Assembly (NCBI RefSeq): GCF_963662255.1
Contig: NC_085046.1
Coordinates: forward strand, 136,009,392 to 136,073,391
Direction: 5' to 3'
Length of the DNA stretch: 64,000 nucleotides
Origin: Cinclus cinclus
Taxonomy: Eukaryota; Chordata; Aves; Passeriformes; Cinclidae
The notes beneath the pieces were generated by a model. That model had not been told where the DNA came from, did no database searches, and saw nothing but the letters and a program-made list of their open reading frames with translations. The position numbers were made by a program, and so were the translations under genes. Below are positions 1-13,014 of this stretch, in pieces. The stretch's first letter is position 1; every line of letters starts with the position of its first letter.

Positions 1-1934
1 GAGACAAAGAGTTTGCATTCCCATGTAACCATTATGAAAAATGTCACCCTGCTTTCCTGGAAGCAGCTAAACATCTGCCTGACAGCAGGAAAAGGAAAAT
101 GACTACCTTCGTTTTGCTTGCATGTGCAGCTTCTGATTTACTTATTAAACTCTACCTCAGTTCATGAGTTTTCCCACTTTTCCCCTTTGGATTCTCTCCC
201 CCATCCTGCTGCAAAGGGTGTGAGCACATGGCCATGTAGGATTTAGCTGCCTGTTGGGGTTAACTGCATCAGTCAGGCAAATCTAAAGCATTATAGCTTT
301 TAGGCATTTTCTCTGGAAAGTTGTTAAAGAAAATGCCAATCAACAGCAAACTGAATTAAAAAGCCAATAAATGCAAGATACATTCTACTCTAATGCAACA
401 TACATAACTGATAGAAATTTCTCAGAATATGAAAATATAAGATGAAAAGGCCCACTGATGTAGTTGTTTTCTAGCATAATAGCAATCACAGAAATTAATT
501 ATTGACTTGGATGAAGAAGAAAGGGAAAAAAGAATATTCTCAGGGCATATGCTTGGCAATATGGAGAACCCAGAAGCTCAAGTTAGAGAAATGCAACATC
601 TCAATCAGTTATGCTTATTCTTTTGAGTGTTTCATCCAGAAACATTTTGAAAAATCACTATACATACACACTTTAAGTTTGGACTATATTTTAAATATAG
701 TGCTGACCTGCTTGCAGCTACCCGACGTACTGAAATACACAAAAGAAAACTGCTAGCTTCAGTCTTCACCCAAGCAAGATACATTTTTAGCCCTCTGTTC
801 CATGCAATGCCAACAGATGAAGAAATTAAGCAACTACTATGCCATGATGTTACTTCAGTAGACAAACAGATGGAAATCTTATTTCTGTCACCCTTTCCCA
901 AGCTGATGTAGCAGGAAATGCATTATAGTGTTTTGAAAGCTGACATCTCCAGAGACTGCCACACACAGACTTCCACCATTGCAAGAAAATTGGTGCAGTG
1001 AAGTCAGGAGGGGAGCCTCCATCAAGTCAAATTCAAGTGTAGTATAAAGGACACTAATCAGGCATGGTAAATTCTCAGTGTTGTAAAATGCATGGAGAAA
1101 ATAGACAGGTTTGCAGGAATCATGGACAGTTGGTGCAGAACAAAAAAATAATGGACTGTAAATAGGAGGTAGATTAACTCAGAGATAAGAAAGATATTAA
1201 GTATGGACAGAGAAATCTATATTCCTGCCACTTTTTTGAGCTCTTCACATCAAGATAGCCTAACTGTCATTCTATCACACTGGGCTTTTAAATTCTACTC
1301 CTTCCCCAGGAGAATCTTCCAAAAGTATCAATTGCTTTATTATTTGTGTATTCGTTTTTGTTTTCAGTTACAGAGATAAAGTTTGAAAATGCTTGTAACA
1401 AATATATGCTTAATGCAGAAGACAACAAAACTGATTGCAGTTCAATACACACTGAAATACTGCAGAGGACAAATCAGAGTAACAGCCACTTAGCCCAGTG
1501 TCCTGGTTTAAGCAGTAGCTAATACTTAGGGACATAGCAAAAGATGACCTTTGCACATGTAATGTATTCATACTGCCCAACAGACTAAGGTCAGAGCAGT
1601 GAAAATTGTGCTTCTTTATGGATAACACTATTATGAAAGGTTGGACTGCTAAATGCTTTTAATTAAATATCGTAAAGCAGAAAAATGACCTACAATTTTA
1701 TTGAACAAAATTAAAAAAGTCGTGGGAGTCACCTTCAAATAAAAACTTGCCTGACCAGTTCTCCACTGACAAGAGAGGAATTGTAGAAACCGATCATATG
1801 TCATATGACACCTTCCTTTAAACCAAAGAAACAATTCAGTAGAACTATGAATATTAAATTGACTTGCTGAAGAAAAATAACCTCATTTTTAAATGATCTT
1901 GGCAAAGATAAAAATAAATAGCACTAACATGTGG

Positions 1935-2020
1935 AGAATCAGAATAGTTAGGGTAGGAAGAGACCTCTGAAGATGGCCTAATTCATCCTGAGATCATCTG
2001 GCCCAATAGCCAAATCAGAT
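1935..2020 (-). mobile_element. CR1 LINE 3'-end ghost
   Basis: The plus strand reads gaatcagaatagttagggt, then aggaagagacctctgaagat and later atcatctggccca. This is the antisense of the CR1 3' untranslated end (agaatcacagaatggttagg...ggaagggacct...gatcatctagtcca). Only about 85 bases are recognisable and it is diverged. It could be a chance-preserved piece of a longer, decayed element. Confidence 0.5.
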
Positions 2021-2935
2021 TTAAAATTCAGTATTCAAACAGAAGATTATATGTAATAAACAGCAGTAAAAAAAATATATTTTGGGACATAGAGAGCTGA
2101 AATGGAGAAAAAGCATTTACTTTTATTTTTTAAGAACCTTCTTTTAGACTGAAGACTTATTTTCACCAATTTGGTAAAGTTAACAGAAAAGCAAAAGTTT
2201 TCAATACCAAAAATATGCAACTTCCAGAAATTATTTTTAAAGACATCCAAAAAACCCTACACTATAATACATTCTGATGCAACACTTTTAGAGACACTGG
2301 TTGTTGTTGACTTCAAATTACCTGAGACCAATATATTTGCTTTGAAAGATCACGGAGTTACAAGAAATACTAGTAAAAATGTATTGAAAACTTAATTCCA
2401 TCGGCTGTGGAAAATGTTGTAATTTTTTTACCCTCTACTACATTATATTTTTAAGACCTTCTTTATAATGTAACGTGCATAACCTTTTAAGTACTCAGAA
2501 ATAATATTTAAGGTGCTATTGGTTATAAAGTGTTATTTGAAAGTTCAAATCTGATGCAATATTGATTTATATTTGTTCCTATAAATTTTATTAATTAAGT
2601 ATATAATTTTGAATATTTAAAAATTACAAATTACATAGTAACATTTGACTATTTGTTGGAATAAAAGAACATTTTTGTGTGTTTAAATACACATGTACAC
2701 AAACAAATTGCACACAGTCTCTTGTTTTAGGATAGATAATGGCTAATAGAGCAGCAGTAGTCTTTTTAATCAAACCCAAATGCAGAACTTATATCCTGAT
2801 GAAGATAGGAAATTCCTTGTTTCAGCAGTACAACAAATATGAACTTTTCTATTAATGAAGATGAACTACTGAAGATTGAAATGTTAAAAAACCTGCTGGA
2901 AAAAATTAGTAATTAAAAGCTACTAACCCAATAAC

Positions 2936-3063
2936 AACGACAAAACAAGCAAAAAAACAACAGCGATTAAAAAAACAACAAAAACCAAAGAAAAGAAAAA
3001 ACACAAACCCCCCCAAAAACCCCAAACCTAACCAACCAAAAAAAAAGCCACAGAAAAACCCCC
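2936..3063. repeat. A/C-rich low-complexity tract
   Basis: A long run of A with scattered C and a few G (aacaacgacaaaacaagc ... acacaaacccccccaaaaac ... aaaaaaaagcc). No periodic unit. Confidence 0.85.
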
Positions 3064-3821
3064 ACACTACAAAACCTGTTTTGATGTTATGCATGAAAAT
3101 TTTTGAAGAACATAATTTCTAGGGAGCAACACATGATCATGTGTAAACATCCCTCACATAACCCCCAGAAACTACCAGCAACTAGTAATCAAACAACATA
3201 GGTACTCCATCAGAAGGAAGACCAAAAACTTCCAATTTGCCTAGCTGCCATAAAGCAGTAGCAGAAAACCTAAGTAATTTTGCTGTACTCATGATTCTAT
3301 GAATATAATTTGGGTTGTGACAGAAAGTACATGTTCAAAAGTTTAAGAAATTTCTTAAGGTGATTTTAGTAGTGTAGGACAGAGATGTAAACACAATTTC
3401 TATTTTCAGAAAGCATTCCAAAGGACATCTGAAAAGTAGAGATGCAAACCTGAGATATAATAAGACTGTAGAAATTATAATTAATCTGAAATTCATCTGA
3501 CACACGGATAAAAATGACACCCACAAAGCATCACAGCTTTTTTAAAGCAAAGTCCTGCATTATAATCCACTAATGCTTTCCAGCAAGATTAACTGGCATA
3601 GAGATGAGAGAAATCCAGTTTAGGTATACTATTTGCAGTCCTAAAAGGGCATTTGAGGAAGCCCAAATGGAAGGTTTTTACAGAGATTAAGAACTCTTTC
3701 ATAGAATGACAAGCTTTTTCTTCATGTCTGCTTAAAATATAGTTAGTTGAAGGTAAAAGTAATTGGTCGGCTCTGCCAGAGGAGAGAAGTCACTAATGGA
3801 CTTCTTCAGTACCTAATCTGT

Positions 3822-6230
3822 TTCACAGAATCACAGAATGGGTAAGGCTGGAAAGGAGCACAGTGAGTCATCTGGTCCAACCTCCCTGCTCAAGCAGGGT
3901 CATCTCAGAGCACATTGCACAGGAGAGTGTCCAGGCATTGAATATTCCCAGCTCTTTCATATTTCCAGTGAGGGAGATTCCACAAGCTCTCTGGACAATC
4001 TGGTTGCTGCACATTAAAGAAGTTCTTCCTCATGTTCAGTTGGAGCTTCCTGTGCATCAGTTCTTGCCCATTGCCTCTTGTCCTATTGCTTGGCACCACC
4101 AAGATGAACCTGGATCCATCCTCTGACACCCTCCCTTCAAATTCTTATGGACATTGACAAAATCCCGTCTCCAAGATTTTCTCAAGATTGAACAGGCTCC
4201 CTCAGTCTTTCCTCATGAGAGAGATGCTCCAGTCCGTTAATCATCTTTTTTGTCCTCCACTGGACGCACTCCAGGAGCACCATGTTGTCTCTTTTTCCCT
4301 GAGGAGCCCAGGGCTGGACACAGCACTCCAGATGTTCCCCACCATGGCTGAGTAGGGCAGGATCACCTCCCTTCACCTGCTGGCAATGCTCTTCCCAATG
4401 CTCTTCCCAGGACACCACTGCCTTCTTGGCCACACAGGCACACAGCTGGGCTTGTGGACAGTTTGTTTTCCACTAGGACCCCCAGGTCCTTCTTCAAAGA
4501 GCTGCTTTCCAGCAGGTCAGCCCCCAGCCTGGACTGGTTATTCTTCCCCAGGTGCAGGACCATGCACTTGCCTTTGTTGAATTTCAAACTATTCTCTGAC
4601 CATGTCTCCTACCACTCAAGCTCCTCCTGAAGACCTGGACAATCCTCTGTGTTGTTGGCTACTCTTCCCAACTTTGTGTCATCCATGAACATCTGCCCCT
4701 TCATCCAAGCCATTGATTAATAACTTAAACAATATTGGGCTCAGTATGGAACTTCGGAGGACACCATTAGTGGAAACCTTCAACCTGCCACTGATTATGA
4801 CTCTCTGGGATCTGCCATTCAACCAGTTCTCAATCCATCTCACTTCCTACTCATCCAGACAACTGTTCCTTATTTTCTCTATCAGGATTTTGTGAAAGAC
4901 AGTGTCAAAAGCCTTGCTGAAGACAAGGTAGACAATATCCACTGCTGTCTCCCCATTGATCCAGGTAGTTGTTTCATTGTAGAAAGCAATCTGTTTGGCC
5001 AAATTAGATTTATCTTTAGTGAATCCATTCTGAACACTCCTAATCTAGTACTTCTTGTCATCCATATGGGCACAGATGGCGTTCAGAATGAGGTGCTCCA
5101 TCTCCTTTCCAGGGATTCCAGTGAGGCTGACTGGCCAAGAGTTCCCCATGTCCTCCTGCTTGCCCTTTTTGAAGAGCAGGGTGAAATTTGCTTTTCTCCA
5201 GTCCCCAGGCACCTCTCCTGATCACCACAACCTTGCAAAGATGACTGTGAGTGACCTCACTACAGTGCCCAGAAGCTCTCTCATGTTCGCATCCTGCCAG
5301 GGCCCATGGACTTGTGGATTCGAGTTTGCTTAGGTGTTGTCTAACCCAATCCTCCTTCACCAAGGGAAAGTCTCCCTTCCAAGACTCCTTTACCCTGGTG
5401 TGTGTCAGAGAGCCCTGAGGGCTGATCACGTCAGTGAACATTGATGCAAAGAAGGAATTTGAGAACTCTGCCTTCTCAGTGTCCCCTGTTGCCAGGGCCC
5501 CCCCTCCATTTACTATTGGGCCCACATTACCCTTTTGCTTTTCTTCTGTAACTGATACATTTTAAGAAGCCCTTCCTGTTGTCCTGGATGTCCTTGTCTA
5601 GATTTAATTCCAGATGGGCCTTGGCCTTCCTGACCTCATTTCTACTTACTCTGACAATCTCTCTACATTCATTCCAAGAGCCTGCTTCCATCCCTGCTTT
5701 CATCTCCTGCATATTTCCTGCTTATGCTTGAGTAATGACAGGAGCTCTTTATTTATTCACACACATCTCTTGTCCCCTCTGTCTGATTTCTTACTTGTTA
5801 GTATCCATCACTCTTGTGCAGAGTTGGAAGTGATCCTTGGATATCAATCAACTCTCTTGGGTCCCATTTCCCTTTGGTGCCTTTTTCCATGGGATTCTTC
5901 CAAGAACATCCCCAAAAAGACTGAAATTATCTCTCCTGAAGTCAATGGCTGTAATTTTATTTGCTGCCTTGCTTCCTTCTCAGCCAATATTGAACTTTAC
6001 AATCTCATGGTCACTGAAGCCAAGGCTGCTCTCAACCTTCGTATCACCAAAAAGTCCTTCCCAGTTCATTAGTATGAGGTTGAGCAGTACACCATTTCTT
6101 GTGGGGTTATCCAGTACCTGCACCAGAAAGCCATCAATGTTTTCCAGGATCTTCCTGGACTGTTTCTGTTCTGCCATGACACTTGTCCAGCAGATGTCAG
6201 GATAGTTAAAGTTATAGTCTGACAATATAT
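3822..6230 (-). mobile_element. CR1 LINE, 5'-truncated, 2.4 kb, decayed ORF2
   Basis: The element lies on the minus strand, the same sense as CSMD3. Its 3' end is at about 3822, where the plus strand has cacagaatcacagaatg. Going 5' on the minus strand one meets ORF2 pieces in the right order. First is the end of the endonuclease (FLVQVLDNPTRNGVLLNLIL and GFSDHEIVKF, about 6000-6230). Next is the endonuclease-RT spacer (KAKAHLELNLDKDIQDNRKG, about 5530-5710), then the start of the RT (AEFSNSFFASMFTDV, about 5450). Next is FSKAFDTVFHKIL (about 4880-4930), and MDDTKLG at the catalytic box (about 4670-4700). Last are KFNKGKCMVLHLGKNNQ and EKDLGVLV-like text (about 4480-4590). Frames are broken by several shifts and stops, so it is a dead copy. 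The catalytic box reads FMDD where CR1 usually has FADD. Confidence 0.93.
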
Positions 6231-7612
6231 TAGAAGATGGAAAACAAGGCAAGCAGTGAAATGAAAAAGCTTGCTGATGATAGCTTGCAAAAAAACCAGT
6301 AATGAGGACAATTACCAGTGAAGAAATAAAGAAATGTCCTGCAAAACAGAGGAAGCAGTAAAATGGAATATTAAATAGATTGTATTTTCTAGGAAAAAAA
6401 ATGAAAAGGCATCAGATTAAGCTAGTAGAATTACAGTGAACAAAAAGAAATACTTCTTCACTGAAATGCTGTTGCCATAAAATATTTAGAATACTAAAAT
6501 GATGGGCTTGAAGAAAAAGAGATGAAATCATGGATGAAAAAATCCATCACTAAATACAGTGAATTTAGGGACCATCTATGCCACAAACGCTCAGGGAGTA
6601 AGAAAGCATTCTGTAGAAGCATCACTACATATACTGGTTGATCTCTTTTCCTTATGTTGTACCCAGTTAAACGAATTTTTATTATGCCTCTTTACAACTG
6701 TTCCCATATTCTTATAATCTAGGGATTACAAACAGGAAATTTTATGTTGAATGCATTGTTTGAAAATCAGATAAAAGTATTATTGACATATTTGGATAAC
6801 TCTGACTCAGTTGGGTCAGAAAACATCAGTAGTGATCTGTGGCCAGCAAAGCACAAGAGTAAAATACAAAGCCAATTAATATCTTGGCATTAAGTTAACA
6901 AGGGAAAGTACCCCAAGTTTCTGAAATGGATGCACATTTGCTCAATATGTTCAAGAGATATCTGAAGTAGAAATTATCCTGAATTATAAAACTTACAATA
7001 ACTTTCAGCAGGCATGGGATCAGTACAGAGAAATGTATCCTGTATTAGTAAACTGTTGGTTAGCAGCGTTGCACAAAAAAGAAGCCTTTAATTTTTTTAA
7101 AAAAATACAAAGCAGTATTTGAATGTAAGAATTTGAACTAATCATGAGTCATACATGGATTAAAATAATTTCCTTGGATTTTCACCATTAATGTGAATCT
7201 CTGCATGTCTTTCTTCCTGCAAAATGAAATTAGGATACACAAGAAGTATAATCAGGGCTAGAATCCAACTAAACATTTTATATAATATTGTCTAACTAAT
7301 GCACCACGAAACACACAGCGAAAAAGTATATGATGAGAAACACAGAGGAGAGCAAATAGAAAGACAACAGAAATCATCAGAACAATGAAAATACCACAAG
7401 ACTATATACACCAAAGTTTATAAAACTGAACAGTTGAGAAAGTAGAAATATGTCATTAATTCCTGATTTTGATGTGCAGAAAGCAGAAAAGCTTCACTTC
7501 CCCCATCCTCACAAAGGGAGATCACATAGTATTTAACTAAACACATCAACTGTCTTGTGAAACCCAAAACTACACAATGAAACTGTCCACATCCTCACTG
7601 AGGTTTAGGGGG

Positions 7613-7650
7613 GTTTTTTTGTTTGTTTTTGTTTTTGTTTGTTTGTTTTT
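7613..7650. repeat. T/G-rich tract (GTTT/GTTTTT)
   Basis: Tttttttgtttgtttttgtt and similar units following gttttagggggg-like sequence; 38 bases. Confidence 0.85.
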
Positions 7651-10600
7651 AAATTAGCCAGTAATAAGAACAGCAAGAATTAAAGGTATATCTTTCTTGG
7701 TAGAATGAACATGAAGGTATATGTTTCATAGATAAGCTACTTTCACAGTTTGTCAAAATGAGACCTTCCTGAAGTCTGTGTTATGGTAAACTTTTTGAAA
7801 TTTGTGTTTCTAGACATAGTTAGGGGACTAACAATGGATTCAGATTAATTCAGTATTCTGTCACCAATAGAAAAGCAATTGCAGTTGGGCAGTTAGTAAT
7901 GGAAAAATATCTCTGTGCCATCTATGACAAAAAAATAAAAAACCCTCAGATGTGTCTGAAACTCAGTGCTTACTGCTAGGAAAATAGAATGAAATGTGGA
8001 TCACGAACTTCAGATGGCTAGCCTAGGCTGCACTAGTACCCCCAGCACTCAGGAACACAAACCATAGTATTTGAAGCAAGATGAACATTGAGCTTTAAGC
8101 AAAAATAAATCTCATGAAATACTGGGTGGCAGAGTGTAAATCCCATAACCTAAAATTAGATCATCAATGTGGAAAATTGAATAAGCAAGTCTACTTTGCT
8201 TCAAATTCACTTTTACCTACATTTCTATCTAGCTTGGCATTTTGAATAATCCTCTACTAAAACCTACCATTTCATTACAGTTCAGTCAGTGTAATCTTCT
8301 GCAACTTTGTTTTCTCATGCAATTAGTTTGGAGTATGTCTCATGTATTAATAAACAAATTTTGTCCTAATAGGAGGCAGAAGTATCAGGAGAACCTACTG
8401 ATTTAAGAGGTTTCAAAAAATAGAGAAAAATAAAACAGATACACCAAAAGAGAAAATTTTCCCTCCTATTTGGCCACACCACTGAGCTGAGGGTGTGATA
8501 TCTGGACTTAACAGAACAAGACTGCCCTGAGAATAGTTTTGTCTGATTCAGAAGACTCAAACCTGACCTAAAGAGAAGTTCAGCTTTCCCACATGATGCT
8601 GATAGAGGATTGTTTTGTACTATGTTTACATTACTGATTTCATTCCCTACAGCATTTTTTCCTAATAATTTACACCATGACTATTTATATTGTTTGTTAA
8701 TGTCACAAATTTTGTCATACAGTTTATGTTGAAAGAGTGTATGAGGAATATCTTTCATTTAATCTTTCATACACGTCCAAAGTTACAAAAGGACAAAAGT
8801 GTATATGAAAGCTATTATACTTAAAATTTTAATATATAATTTTCCAGGAACTATAATATTCTATTACTTGATGACAATTTTTTTAATGAATAAAAATAAA
8901 TTCAAAATTCTGCAAAATCCTATGTCAGAAAAATTGGTTTCTTTGATGTTTGTTTATCTCATATTTTGTGCAGCTGTTTTTTCCTATTATAGATGAAGAA
9001 CATTCAGTTCCAGTGTTCCAATATGTTGGAGATTGTTTCTCTGCTACTGTTTATCCAGATATTTCTTTCCTCTTCACCATGGCTTTGAGAATAGAAATAC
9101 TCTTGTGACAATATGACACCATTTCCTGAAATATTGAATGATCTTAAGTATTAATGCAATATGCCAACAATTAAAACTTTTAATTTTTGTTTTATTTTTA
9201 TAGTACTGATATGGGAAGTCTGAAAATAATCCATTATTTATTTGTTTTATTTTGTAATTACACAAGCACCAAAGTCTGATCTCATATCTAAAGAAAGGAT
9301 AATGGTTTTGAAATAATACCTAAAATTATGATGTGAAAATGATTCACTTACAATTTCTAAATGTTCCATGTTTTTTACTTAATAATGCTACACAAACATT
9401 TGAAGCTGGAAAAAGACACAAAACAAGTTATGCTACACTGGATAACAGATAAAATACAATCTATAGTAAGGCAGTGCTTGTATTTCTCTCCTGCCTAATA
9501 TTAATTATTCTACCTTTTTAAGTAGTTTTATTTTATGGGATACTGGAAAAGAGATTTCAAAACAACAATGCAAATCTTTTTACTTTAAAATAGTCTCACA
9601 AATATTTAAATCTATTTTAAGTATTTAAATATTTATAATGTTATCCAGCTATTAAATCCATAAAATAACTCCATATATAACACCTTATAGCAGAAGCAAA
9701 CAAAGAGTTTTATTATCTCACAATAAGTTCCTAGCTTCTCTGAAATATCAGATACATAAAAGGGGATCAACTGTTAGTACCTGTAATAACACAAATCTAA
9801 CAGAATTACTCAGATAAAAACTGATAAATACAGATGTATTTAAAAATTAATCTGTCTATTTTTATCACTAAAAGTGATGTGGAATATTCAGTTGTATTCC
9901 AGTCAGAAAGGAGATGTCCTTCCATCTTGCATTGTAAGTAAGTATACTATTTTGGGGGACAATGGGAAAGGGCACTGGACGACAAAATCCCATAACCTTT
10001 TGTTTCTCATATTCCATGTAGCAATTGGAATAATCTTAAAAATGCCTGCCAGGATCAGATCCAAATGTCAATTATATTTAAGAATGTCTTTATGAATTTT
10101 GATGGGATGAGGAATGGATATCTTCACTACCTCTAGTTAGAGTCTGAGAAGCACAGAAGCAGATATTTAGGCATCAAGACCTTTTAGTAGTAAATTATTT
10201 TAGTGTTGGTAAGTACAGTTATCAAGTACAATACCAAGTAATTAACTCCAACACAAGCAGATCTGTAAAGTGAAATAAAAGATACTGTACCCATATTATC
10301 TATATGCATTTCATTGTGTTTTAATGATTACTTTAGTGTTTACTTTGAAAAAAGCTTTAAAAATTCCTGAGAAATGCCTATTAGCAGCTGGAGCACCAAA
10401 GGAGTGCTGTTCCTGATGCTATTCAATTGCATCGCATGACTTACCTCAAACAAGGGTAATTTGTGCCTTTCAAGATTGCTCCATGATGAAAACTAAAACA
10501 AGGGCAGTGGGGATGATCAGAAGATTCGGTTCGAACTGATGGATCTAATGTAAAATGCTAACACAATGGTACCTTGCATGTAAGCAGAAATTTATTAATA

Positions 10601-11948
10601 AATACATTTATAAATAAATACAGTATCAGCCTCAGCTAGGTATCTATGTGGATAGTGGAATTTGTGAGGTAGAAGAGGTCAAGATAGAGTAATACATGTG
10701 ATCTAGTCAAGAGATGAACAAACAAGTTAGGCATATATTCTATGGAATTCATGAAATAACTTAAACTGAAATTTCCTTTGACCCTGACTGCTAGAAATCA
10801 TCATTCTCTTAAGTATTTATAAAAACTCTCTGAAAAGGGAAAATTCTTCACAACTTTTTGATTGCAGTAAATATTTCAGTGTTATGTCACAGCCATGAAT
10901 GCACAGTTCTGATGCAAATACTCAGTTTACCTTGTTGGGCTTCCTCTCAACTTCCAATTCATAATTTCATAACTTGCAGAACAAGCCCAATTAAAAATGC
11001 TACCCATTTATGAATCTCTTTTCAGTGCCTACCATCATTACTAGGAAGGACTTAACACAGTTTTAAAAACAACAGAAATAGCAACCCTTTAAAACCTGAC
11101 TTGCCCTTGATACCCTTTCCATCTTATTGCCCGATTTCTGATATGTCTAATGAACACATCCTCTCAGGGATCAAAGCGAAGGCAATTTAGATAGAAAAAC
11201 TTATCTCATGCCCTGAATTGACAGTGAGATGGTGATGAGGAATTACACAAAATAAACCCAAAGCAAAAGGAAAAAAAAGGCAATCTCCTCCCACAGCCAC
11301 CACAGAGTGGTTTTGTGGTATCCATTGAGTGCTTGCTGAATTCAAGTGCTATTTAGTGAACTAATGTAAAGTACCATTGTAGGGCAAGAGAGAAATAGGA
11401 TCAGTATCTAGGCATACAGTCACAAAGTTGATTATATGGAGATGCTGCTGTGAATGTTCACCCTTTCTGTACCCTTCTAGCTATTCATATTCAATTAATT
11501 TTATTCTTGCAGAACTATAGCTTCTAAGAATAAATGTAACTCATGAATAAAAGAAGACATGGCATATAATAGAGAATAATCCTCTGCCTTCTGCAAACTA
11601 AAACTGTTGCAAGTAAAATTAATTTTATCAGGAAAGAATTGTGTAAATAAAATAATTGACAACCTGAGCTCTGCAAGTTAGAGTTCAGAACTAAAACTCA
11701 TCCTTTTCCACACAAATATGGTTCTAGATTTGCTGTATCAGTAAATTATTAAACTTGTTTATACTAATCATTCTCTTGCCCCTTTCAACAGCCTGAATGT
11801 AGAAATCCTAGGTCTTAATGAGTATCACACAGCAAAGTACTAAGATCTTTCTATCTTAGTCCACTAGGTCTGAATATCAAAAGTGCACAAGTGCACTTGT
11901 ACCATAACACGAAAGAGCTTTACTTTACCCTACAGAAAAGTTATGGAC

Positions 11949-11985
11949 AAAAAAAAAACAAAAACAAAAAACCAAAAAAAAAACC
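11949..11985. repeat. A-rich tract
   Basis: Runs of A broken by single C (caaaaaaaaaacaaaaacaa and onwards). Confidence 0.85.
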
Positions 11986-12750
11986 AGCAAGTCACATTGA
12001 GCAGGTTTATTCACAATATACTCATTTACTCCATCCGCCAATTCTCAGCAACATCAGTTCCATTTCTGATACACAAAGTCACTGGTTTAACTTTTGCCTC
12101 TCGTATCTCATTTTCTGATGAATAATCATACACTCTATTATCTGGTTTTGGTGCTAGACAGAAACTATGCAATTAATAAAGTTCTTATAAGAAAGACATA
12201 CATCTGTGTAAAAAGTAATATAAAAATAACTAATATAACTAATTCTGTAATAATACAGAAATGCATATATATGTATATATGCATTGTATTTTAGCTTTTT
12301 TTGATTTTGCTGTTCATGCTCTATGTACGTTCTTCCAGAAGTATCAAATAGCAACAGATGGTTTATATAGTGCATTATGCACTTTGAGACCAGAAAGAAA
12401 GACATAAATATGGTCTTTTTTTTTTTTTTTGGCTCAAAACTTAGCAGTAATTAAAGTTGTTCACTTGCAGTATTTTTGTTCTTTTTTTTAATGTGATGAT
12501 AGGCATTAATTTTCAAAAGAATGTAGGAATTATTTTTTCTCATTCATCTTTAAATAATCACAGAATTATTTCATTTTAATAGTTGTCAATATTAAATAAC
12601 AGAAAATATGAGTAAAGTTATGTGCCGAAATTCAATCGCTGCTAACCACACATCAAACAAAATGCATACAGTTTCATGCAACATGAGATCTTTAAGAGAA
12701 TCTTTTTTTTGTGTGTGTGTACAAATTCACGTTATATTTTCCTCTTTTTA

Positions 12751-13014
<264 letters not shown>

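Noticed and set aside
5058..5525. 155-codon minus-strand frame
   Set aside because: It is the CR1 ORF2 remnant (NSFFASMFTDV text), broken on both sides, not a cellular gene.
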